A program made the translations under genes and the position numbers. Source: Cyclobacteriaceae bacterium (GTDB taxonomy: Bacteria > Bacteroidota > Bacteroidia > Cytophagales > Cyclobacteriaceae). From it: DNA of 8,194 nt. The notes beneath the pieces are model-generated. The model saw only the letters and a program-made list of their open reading frames with translations. It did no database searches and was not told the DNA's origin. Shown piece by piece: positions 1 to 5,550 of this stretch. The first letter of the stretch is position 1. The number at the start of each line of letters is the position of its first letter. Location of the stretch: positions 1-8,194 of the forward strand of contig JAIENH010000341.1 in assembly GCA_019751475.1 (NCBI GenBank), read 5' to 3'.

Positions 1-1293
1 AATACCTTTTATATCATTAAATCGATTATGTGTTTCCAATAGCTCTTGTAAAGCGTTGGGTTGACCAGTCCGTATTTTTGTGTAGTCTCCATTATCATCA
101 TATGGTTTTTCATATGGGTTGCTCCAACGAACAGCGTTAAGTGGAGAGCCTATAAATGAATTACCTTCAAAAGTTCTTTGATTTTTGGAATATCCTAATG
201 TTGAACTTAGTCCTACTCGAAAATTATTAGCTTCATGCTGCAAGTTAAATTTAGCGGTATATCTCTTCAAGCCTGTATTACGAACAGTGCCTTCTTGTTC
301 CATATAATTTCCAGAAATGAAGAAAGTAGTTTTTTCGTTTCCACCCTGCATACTAAGATCATGTTGAACTGTCCTCGCTTCACGAAAAAGTACATCCTGC
401 CAGTTGGTATTAATTTGCTTCAGTCTCCGTATCTCCTCACTTGTTAATCCAGCTAAGACACTACCTCCTGTCTGCAATTCAAAATCTATCTTCTCAGTCG
501 AATTCATAACCTCAAGTCTATTTTGCGGGGCATAGGAAATACCGTATTGAAAATTGTAGTTAACTTGCGTCTCGCCTGATTTTCCCCGCTTAGTAGTAAT
601 AACAATCACACCATTTGAGCCTCGCGAACCGAAGATAGCCGCTGCAGTGGCATCCTTCAAAACTGTCACACTTTCAAAATCATTAGGATTAAGTGTGTTA
701 AATATGTTAGAGGTGATTGGAACTCCATCTAGCACGTAGAGAGGTCCATTCGAACCATTCAACGATTTGATACCTCGAATGATCACATTGGCTGCAGCAC
801 CCGGCTGGCCGGAACCCGAACTAACTAACATACCCGGCACACGACCTTGCAACACCTGATCGAAGGAAGCGATCGGTACATTTGCAATTTTATCGGACTT
901 AATGACCGCCACCGAACCGGGAAGTGCTCGCCTGTTTTCTTCCCGGTACCCTGTAATGACCACCTCCTCCAATTGCTTGGGGTCGGGACGCATGGTTATA
1001 TCAATGACCGACCGCCTGCCGACTTTAACTTCTTGTGTTTCAAATCCGATGAACGAAAAAACAAGAACTGCATCTGAAGAAGGGGCCTGCAAATTGTACA
1101 GGCCATTGACATCCGTCACTGTGCCGGTGCTGGTGCCTTTTATTACAATGTTGATGCCCGGCATGGGTTGTCCGTCTTCCTGCGAAATCACTTTTCCGGA
1201 CACGGAAACTTCCTGGGCGCTAGCGCCACTGATTAAATTGGTACAGCAGAAAAAAAATGCTGCTAAAAATTTCATCTGTTTAAACCTTTGCAT
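1..1293 (-). CDS. SusC/RagA-family TonB-linked outer membrane receptor, N-terminal part (C-terminus outside window)
   Basis: My reverse-strand translation is open from the start codon to the window edge (431 codons), roughly 40% of the usual length of about 1000 residues. Order: signal peptide (about residues 1-26, ending GASA before Q27); carboxypeptidase-D-regulatory-like domain (about 30-105, with GTSTGTVTDVNGLY); a TonB-box-like LEEVVITGY at 108-116; the plug domain with the SusC signature from DATAAAIFGSRG to NGVIVITTK (about 214-235); then the first barrel strands. Family knowledge: such receptors import glycans, peptides or other large nutrients across the outer membrane with TonB energy, usually with a SusD lipoprotein encoded downstream, which here would lie outside the window. 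The substrate cannot be read from this part. The start is ambiguous: ATG at 1293 (first Met after an in-frame TGA) or ATG at 1275, which has AAAGG 9 bases upstream and also leaves a good signal peptide. The plug-side sequence is about 50% GC and the barrel side about 37%. Confidence 0.95.
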   Translation of the reverse strand, partial: MQRFKQMKFLAAFFFCCTNLISGASAQEVSVSGKVISQEDGQPMPGINIVIKGTSTGTVTDVNGLYNLQAPSSDAVLVFSFIGFETQEVKVGRRSVIDITMRPDPKQLEEVVITGYREENRRALPGSVAVIKSDKIANVPIASFDQVLQGRVPGMLVSSGSGQPGAAANVIIRGIKSLNGSNGPLYVLDGVPITSNIFNTLNPNDFESVTVLKDATAAAIFGSRGSNGVIVITTKRGKSGETQVNYNFQYGISYAPQNRLEVMNSTEKIDFELQTGGSVLAGLTSEEIRRLKQINTNWQDVLFREARTVQHDLSMQGGNEKTTFFISGNYMEQEGTVRNTGLKRYTAKFNLQHEANNFRVGLSSTLGYSKNQRTFEGNSFIGSPLNAVRWSNPYEKPYDDNGDYTKIRTGQPNALQELLETHNRFNDIKGI

Positions 1294-1357
1294 CCCGTGG
1301 ATTCACATTTCAATGATAGCATCTTATTATTTGGTTTGTCTGAGATTGTACTGATGG

Positions 1358-1408
1358 AATGCCCATGTTTAATTATCACGTTGCATCCACTATTGGCTGA
1401 TGGGCATT
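1358..1408. repeat. 9-bp inverted repeat with 33-nt spacer in the leader of the SusC-family gene
   Basis: AATGCCCAT at 1358-1366 is exactly complementary to ATGGGCATT at 1400-1408. A 7-bp direct repeat, CTGATGG, overlaps the two arms (1351-1357 and 1397-1403). The structure lies 65 to 115 bases upstream of the start codon at 1293. It could be a weak RNA stem in the leader or a two-site protein operator, but a chance match is possible. No T-tract follows, so it is not an intrinsic terminator. Confidence 0.3.
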
Positions 1409-1503
1409 TCATACTCTTGTTTAGGTACATCACAGACTACTTTGTCAATGACTCTTAAAAGTAGCAAAATAATAATTTGAATTCGAGATGAATTGCGAGG
1501 AAT

Positions 1504-1517
1504 ACCCAAACTTGGGT
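1504..1517. repeat. Short palindrome between the OmpA-family stop codon and the SusC-family gene
   Basis: ACCCAA and TTGGGT flank a 2-base centre. As RNA on the minus strand this would form a 5-bp stem with a 4-base loop, 20 bases after the stop codon at 1538. No T-run follows, so it is a poor intrinsic terminator. A dimeric regulator site is an alternative. The evidence is symmetry alone. Confidence 0.25.
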
Positions 1518-1537
1518 GGCGGGAATAGACCTACAGC

Positions 1538-3454
1538 CTAATTGAGTATACGAAATTCAATTCGCCTGTTTATCTGCTTGTTCTCTTCTGTGTCGTTGGG
1601 CTTGAGGGGTTTGTCCGCACCATAGCCCTTTTGTACCACACGGGTGGTAGCAATACCATGCTCAACAAGGTAAGCAGCAACCGATTGCGCTCGCTTCTGT
1701 GATAACTGAAGATTATAAGCAGCCGATCCGGAATTGTCTGTGTGGCCGCTAATCTCTACCCGTAGGCCAGGATTGTCGGATAAAAAGCGAATCACCTTAT
1801 CTAGCTCCGTGAGCGATTTTTCTTTCAATTCGTACTTGTTGTATTCAAAGAAAATATTGTTCAGCACAGCAGAAGCCCCCTTCTCGGCTGGATCCAGGTA
1901 TACGTCTAGCGCGATGGGCAGCAAATTCAATTGACTTTCGTAATTGAAGTTCAGGCTTTGAAAGAGGTACCCGGGTCGACTCACGTACAGGGCATAATCG
2001 GCCCCTTGGGTAAGCACCATCAGGTATTCGCCTGTGATGGAGTCTGATTGCACGGCCGAGGTCAATTCGTTTTTGTTGATATTAAATAAATCAACCTTCG
2101 CCTTGAGCGGCTTTTGCGTTTTTCTGTCGCGCACAATTCCTTTTACGTAGTTGCTTTTGTATTGCAATTGAAGTTCTTCGGGCACGGTGATTTCAAAAAT
2201 TCGTGAAGAATTCACGCGCTGATTGTCTTCGTGTGAATAAAAACCACGCTGACCATCGGCAGTAATAAAAAGGGAAAATTGATCTTCGTGATTGTTGACC
2301 GGAAAGCCAAAATTCTCCGGCTCGCTCCATTGACTGTTGTTGCGCTCACTGCGGTAGATATCGTAGCCGCCAAAACCAGCACGGCCATTGGAAGCGAAAA
2401 AAAGTGTACGCCCATTTACATGAATGAAAGGTGAGATTTCTTCATAAGGCGTGTTTACCTGTGGACCGAGGTTTTCTGCTTTCGTCCATTTGTTCTCATC
2501 GAGTTTGTAGGAAACATAAATGTCTTTATTCCCTACACCGCCTCTACGATCGGACACAAAGAACAACATGCGTCCGTCCGATGACAGCGAAGGCTGTGAC
2601 TCCCAGGCAGGAGAGTTGACATCTGGGCCAAGGTTCACCGGTAGTGTCCACTCCTCCCCGATTTTTCGACTTTCAAACAGATCGCAACTGCCATACCCAC
2701 GTCTTCCCGTACACGAAGTAAAAATCAGTTGACGACCATCGGCTGAAATAGTACACGTGCCCTCGTTTAAAGGGGAGTTAATATTAGGAGAGATCGACAC
2801 CGGTGGCGTCCACCTGCCCTTTGCATCTTTCTTTGACACCACGAGATCTTCATCATCATCCTGGCCTCCACCCTTGCGCCTGGTAAAGATCAATGACTGT
2901 TCATCAGCTGTGAGCACCGGAAAGTACTGCATGGCAAAAGTATTGACAGTATCACTTAATTCATGTTGTTTAAATTGAGAACTGATCTTTTTGTTTCGCA
3001 GGGCATACTGGGCATTTCGTTTCCACATAGAGGCTTGCTCTACTTTGGCTTTGTTCAGAATTTCATTGTCGAGGTAGTGATCCAAAAACTGAATGGATTT
3101 TTCGTACTCACCTTGCAACAGGCTGTTGTCACCCAATTCGAAGAAAAATGCCTTTTGCTTTTTGGGGTCAGAGGTGGTGGATAACCCTTTCAAAAACAAA
3201 TCGGATGAGGTGGCATAGTCGCGGAGACTCTTATAAATGAGTGCCTGGCGAAAATAGGCTTCTGAAAAGTCCTTGTCTTTTTCGATTGCCTGACGCAGCA
3301 ACTCCAGAGCCTCACGATACTGTCCGCGCACGCGGAAGTTGTCGGCTTCTGTGTAGAGCTCGATGGCTTTCTTATTTTTTGTACTGAGTGTAGGCTGAGC
3401 CACTGCCACCACAGATGCCAACAATACTAAGAGTTGAAAAAATAATTTTATCAT
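1538..3454 (-). CDS. Secreted TPR / PD40 propeller / CRD / OmpA-domain protein (PorE-like architecture)
   Basis: With the start at 3454 the product is 638 residues. A signal peptide (MIKLFFQLLVLLASVVAVA, then Q) has no lipobox cysteine. TPR-like helices fill about 26-150, including the GQYREALELLRQAIEKD repeat. Five PD40 repeats start near 171, 226, 280, 334 and 387, with a very regular 53-55 residue period and core motifs such as SADGRQLIFTS and FFASNGRAGFGGYDIY. A carboxypeptidase-regulatory-like domain spans about 435-525. The C-terminal OmpA domain (about 530-638) has IFFEYNKYEL, GHTDNSG and NRRIEF. D573 and R588 sit 15 residues apart, as the two residues that bind diaminopimelate do in OmpA-family proteins. 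This domain order matches PorE of the type IX secretion system, a peptidoglycan-anchored outer-membrane-associated component. Bacteroidota carry many such paralogues, so a secretion role is inference. The frame is open up to an ATG at 3517 and there is another ATG at 3463, but only 3454 or 3463 gives a clean signal peptide. Confidence 0.92.
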   Translation of the reverse strand: MIKLFFQLLVLLASVVAVAQPTLSTKNKKAIELYTEADNFRVRGQYREALELLRQAIEKDKDFSEAYFRQALIYKSLRDYATSSDLFLKGLSTTSDPKKQKAFFFELGDNSLLQGEYEKSIQFLDHYLDNEILNKAKVEQASMWKRNAQYALRNKKISSQFKQHELSDTVNTFAMQYFPVLTADEQSLIFTRRKGGGQDDDEDLVVSKKDAKGRWTPPVSISPNINSPLNEGTCTISADGRQLIFTSCTGRRGYGSCDLFESRKIGEEWTLPVNLGPDVNSPAWESQPSLSSDGRMLFFVSDRRGGVGNKDIYVSYKLDENKWTKAENLGPQVNTPYEEISPFIHVNGRTLFFASNGRAGFGGYDIYRSERNNSQWSEPENFGFPVNNHEDQFSLFITADGQRGFYSHEDNQRVNSSRIFEITVPEELQLQYKSNYVKGIVRDRKTQKPLKAKVDLFNINKNELTSAVQSDSITGEYLMVLTQGADYALYVSRPGYLFQSLNFNYESQLNLLPIALDVYLDPAEKGASAVLNNIFFEYNKYELKEKSLTELDKVIRFLSDNPGLRVEISGHTDNSGSAAYNLQLSQKRAQSVAAYLVEHGIATTRVVQKGYGADKPLKPNDTEENKQINRRIEFRILN

Positions 3455-3463
3455 GATCGGCAT

Positions 3464-3471
3464 CAAAGCTA
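3464..3471 (-). promoter_or_regulatory. Possible -7 promoter element (TAGCTTTG) at the OmpA-family gene
   Basis: On the minus strand TAGCTTTG fits the Bacteroidota -7 consensus TAnnTTTG exactly and directly abuts the ATG at 3463. If used, transcription would begin near 3460, giving a leader of only about 6 bases before the ATG at 3454 and ruling out the longer start at 3517. No TTG lies at the usual upstream spacing, so this may be chance. Confidence 0.25.
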
Positions 3472-3522
3472 CGGAACAAAAGACATTTTGATATAAGTCA
3501 CCTGAATTCGTTCCCAATCGTT

Positions 3523-3545
3523 AATTGAGGCAAAACCCGTCAATT
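3523..3545. repeat. Bulged stem-loop upstream of the OmpA-family gene
   Basis: Arms AATTGAGG and CCGTCAATT pair around a six-base CAAAAC loop with one bulged base, giving an 8-bp stem on either strand. It lies 60-90 bases upstream of the likely OmpA-family start and about 60 bases after the DUF4926 stop codon. No T-tract follows on the minus strand, so it is a weak terminator candidate. It may instead be an operator or leader structure, or chance. Confidence 0.3.
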
Positions 3546-3607
3546 CATTTTGAGCAAAAAGGTCTGATTGAAAAAGTGCTGGTAGATGAAATGAGAAATG
3601 ATGAATG

Positions 3608-3823
3608 TTAGGCGAACTCCATATTGTAGTGAAGAAGCATTAAATCTTGGCCTTTTATAGCAAATTCAGCAATAGTCTCACCCAATCTATCGGCAAACTC
3701 GACTTCAAATACATCTTCGCCTAATTTTTCTACAATTGTGCCGACCTGTCCGAAGACTACTTTCATTTCAGGCACATCTTTTAAAATGGCTACCGTATCC
3801 AGTAATTTTAATTCTCTTCTCAT
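3608..3823 (-). CDS. DUF4926-family small protein
   Basis: A 71-residue protein that I recognise as DUF4926-like from its layout: LLDTVAILKDVPE at about 7-19, the GQVGTIVEKLGEDVFEVEF core at about 25-43, and a conserved C-terminal strand (KGQDLMLLHY). The content suggests a compact beta-barrel-like fold. There is no signal peptide or membrane segment, so it is probably cytoplasmic. Its ATG overlaps the TGA of the DUF6883-family gene by four bases (ATGA), which implies translational coupling and a shared transcript. The molecular function of the family is not established. Small coupled pairs of this kind are often discussed as toxin/antitoxin-like or immunity partners, but nothing in this sequence proves that. 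The gene is AT-rich compared with its neighbours. Confidence 0.85.
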   Translation of the reverse strand: MRRELKLLDTVAILKDVPEMKVVFGQVGTIVEKLGEDVFEVEFADRLGETIAEFAIKGQDLMLLHYNMEFA

Positions 3824-4167
3824 TTTACTCTTCGCTTAATATAACAACTAGTTAGTCGTGGGTAATCTTCACTCGTTCTAAAAATCCAGCCCGTAGTAAC
3901 ATTCGCCTCCGCCTTAAAGATACGAATTTTCATTACCACCGTGAATCGTTCACCGTACTCATCCTTTGCTCGTGTGATACATTCATTTTCAGAAAGTCCT
4001 TGCAAAATAGCATCCTTCAATAAAGGAGCATCATTGACACCAATACCCAAGACAGACTTAAAAGCAATTGCCTTTTCCTTGCCATAAGGATGGTATTCAT
4101 TCAGACAATATGATGTTAGCTTCTCTAAACTGATATATGCTTTCTCAAAGTTTTTGAGCTTGCCCAC
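3820..4167 (-). CDS. DUF6883-family protein, first gene of a coupled pair
   Basis: A 115-residue protein with DUF6883 hallmarks: an N-terminal FEKAYISLEKLTSYCLN segment followed by HPYGKEKAIAFKSVLGI (about 26-42), a central YGERFTV (71-77), and a C-terminal WIFRTSEDYPRLTSCYI stretch (94-110). The start must be the GTG at 4167: an in-frame TAA lies two codons upstream, and the next Met (residue 79) would remove the conserved N-terminus. It has no signal peptide or membrane span. In other genomes I recall this domain both as a stand-alone small protein beside DUF4926 and at the C-terminus of large secreted polymorphic proteins, which suggests a conflict-related role. That is recollection and inference, and I see no demonstrated catalytic motif. 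GC over the pair is about 38%, below queE. Confidence 0.82.
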   Translation of the reverse strand: MGKLKNFEKAYISLEKLTSYCLNEYHPYGKEKAIAFKSVLGIGVNDAPLLKDAILQGLSENECITRAKDEYGERFTVVMKIRIFKAEANVTTGWIFRTSEDYPRLTSCYIKRRVK

Positions 4168-4219
4168 AACTTAAAATTACACTTTTTAACAACAGGGAAT
4201 CGATGTTTGAAAATGCCCT

Positions 4220-4858
4220 TTATGGAATATCCATATACTTGTGCACCTGCAGCGACATCTTCCAGGCAGGGTGTTTCTTGATAAACTCAATTATCAAGGG
4301 CAGCATCTCTTTTTCTTTTGACCACTCCGGCTGTAGAAATAGCTGACATGAAGCAGGCACCTTGGCAGCTTCTTTTTCTGCCCATTCAAAATCACTCTTG
4401 TGAAAAATCACCACCTTTAATTCATCTGCTTGCGGATAGACAGACTCAACAGGAGCTTTGAATTTCTTGGGTGAGAGACATACCCAGTCCCACGTGCCGG
4501 TAAGAGGATACGCTCCCGAGGTTTCCACATGCGTACGAAGGCCGGCTTGTTTCAATTGCGCAGTCAGTTCCATAAGGTTATGGAGTGAAGGCTCACCCCC
4601 GGTGATCACCGCTATCGGTGCACCCGATGCTTTGGTACGCTTTACAATTTCTGCTATGGCTACCGAAGGATGCGCATCGGCTTGCCAGGATTCTTTTACA
4701 TCGCACCAGACACAACCCACATTACATCCACCGAGTCGTATAAAGTAAGCAGCTGATCCCTGATAAAATCCTTCACCTTGCAACGTGTAAAAATCCTCCA
4801 TCAACGGCAAATGCGTGATGGCGGTAGTCGCTTTTTCCACAGGTTGTGGTGAAGGCAT
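4220..4858 (-). CDS. queE: 7-carboxy-7-deazaguanine synthase (radical SAM)
   Basis: QueE converts 6-carboxy-tetrahydropterin to 7-carboxy-7-deazaguanine using S-adenosylmethionine and a [4Fe-4S] cluster, a step toward queuosine in tRNA. In the 212-residue product, FYTLQGEG (23-30) is the substrate-side N-terminal motif. C45, C49 and C52 in GGCNVGCVWCD form the CX3CX2C cluster ligand set, TGGEP (86-90) contacts SAM, VETSG lies at 111-115, and the C-terminus has the family ending LQVHKYMDIP. The length is normal. An alternative start at M20 would still keep the motifs, but Bacteroidota homologues carry a similar N-terminal extension ending in LPLMEDFY, so the ATG at 4858 is kept. It starts 11 bases after lolA, so it is likely in the same operon. 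No queC, queD or queF is in the window. Confidence 0.96.
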   Translation of the reverse strand: MPSPQPVEKATTAITHLPLMEDFYTLQGEGFYQGSAAYFIRLGGCNVGCVWCDVKESWQADAHPSVAIAEIVKRTKASGAPIAVITGGEPSLHNLMELTAQLKQAGLRTHVETSGAYPLTGTWDWVCLSPKKFKAPVESVYPQADELKVVIFHKSDFEWAEKEAAKVPASCQLFLQPEWSKEKEMLPLIIEFIKKHPAWKMSLQVHKYMDIP

Positions 4859-4869
4859 GGGAATACGAA

Positions 4870-5511
4870 TTAGCGAAGGTCGATCACCTCAACACCCGGG
4901 TACTTGCTGGTGTCGAACGTGAAAAAAGCGTCATCCACTTTTAAGGCCGTATTGAATTTTGTAATGAGATACTTATACCGGTTACCGGCCTTGTCAAACA
5001 TCGTCCAGCTTTGAATGCTCTTGTCCTTCTTCACAATATTCATCCTCACCTTATAATACTGAGCGTCTTTTTTCTCAGGCACCAGGTCCACCACTTCACA
5101 CAGCACACCACCTTCCGTTTTGTCTTCCAGGTAGAGATACTTAAATCCTTTTTTATAGATGTCGTAAAATTTCGAAGGGTTAAGGTCTTCAGAACCCGGG
5201 TCAAACTTGTCGATGTTCACTTCCTTTGCATCGGGCAGATACGTCCAGATGGTAGTACCGTTATTAACCACTTCTTGTTCTGGCAATACCAACTTATACT
5301 TGTCGCCTTTCACCGTCATCTTGCCTTTAAATTCCTCATTGATTTTCTCCACATCATTGGTAAGGATGTAAGAAAAAGAAGCCTCAAAGGATGGCACTGT
5401 TCTGTACTTTTTACTCATGGCCTCCAGGATTTCAAGCGCTTTGGGGTCATACTGGGCTGACAAGGCAAACGTGATGAAGAACAGGAAAACGGGCAGAAGT
5501 GGCTTTTTCAT
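4870..5511 (-). CDS. lolA: Outer-membrane lipoprotein carrier protein LolA
   Basis: LolA is the periplasmic chaperone that takes lipoproteins from the inner-membrane LolCDE complex to the outer membrane. The 213-residue product has a signal peptide (MKKPLLPVFLFFITFALSA, then Q20), then the LolA fold: ALEILEAMSKKYRTVPSFEA at about 25-44, beta strands FKGKMTVKGDKYKLVLPEQ (61-79), NNGTTIWTYLP (83-93), and a C-terminal stretch from DDAFFTFD to the end. The length and layout are typical of Bacteroidota LolA. The gene begins 39 bases after the ftsK stop, and queE follows 11 bases after its own stop, indicating one transcription unit. No LolB is visible here, and it is generally not recognised in Bacteroidota. 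Mature LolA has a single cysteine, C138. Confidence 0.92.
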   Translation of the reverse strand: MKKPLLPVFLFFITFALSAQYDPKALEILEAMSKKYRTVPSFEASFSYILTNDVEKINEEFKGKMTVKGDKYKLVLPEQEVVNNGTTIWTYLPDAKEVNIDKFDPGSEDLNPSKFYDIYKKGFKYLYLEDKTEGGVLCEVVDLVPEKKDAQYYKVRMNIVKKDKSIQSWTMFDKAGNRYKYLITKFNTALKVDDAFFTFDTSKYPGVEVIDLR

Positions 5512-5550
5512 TGTAAAAAATGAGATAGTAGGTCCGATTAAGCGGCAAAT

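Larger units (their letters stand above)
1294..1537. other. Intergenic region upstream of the SusC-family gene
   Basis: This 244-base gap holds no convincing ORF on either strand and no TAnnTTTG match oriented toward the receptor gene. The closest is TTATTTTG on the minus strand near 1470, one base off the consensus, with no TTG at the expected upstream spacing. It contains two inverted repeats, listed separately. A gap this long before a SusC gene is where a regulated promoter and leader would be expected, but none is demonstrated here. Confidence 0.5.

Noticed and set aside
902..1354. 150-codon plus-strand open frame antisense to the SusC-family gene start
   Set aside because: It overlaps the signal, regulatory and plug coding sequence of the receptor. 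Its product is low-complexity and unrecognisable, consistent with a shadow frame.
3455..3517. Upstream extension of the OmpA-family protein to the ATG at 3517
   Set aside because: The extra 21 residues put a polar, cysteine-containing stretch in front of a clean signal peptide and do not form a lipobox, so the start at 3454 or 3463 is more likely.
3541..3560. TTGACG on the minus strand near 3545 as a sigma-70 type -35 box
   Set aside because: No matching -10 hexamer lies 16-18 bases downstream, and Bacteroidota primary promoters do not use this consensus.
4168..4219. Possible terminator between queE and the DUF6883-family gene
   Set aside because: Only a 4-bp AGGG/CCCT pairing with a long loop is visible and there is no T-tract, so I see no supported terminator or promoter here.
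5011..5460. 149-codon open frame on the plus strand, antisense to lolA
   Set aside because: It lies wholly inside lolA on the opposite strand, resembles no family I know, and lolA has full family support.
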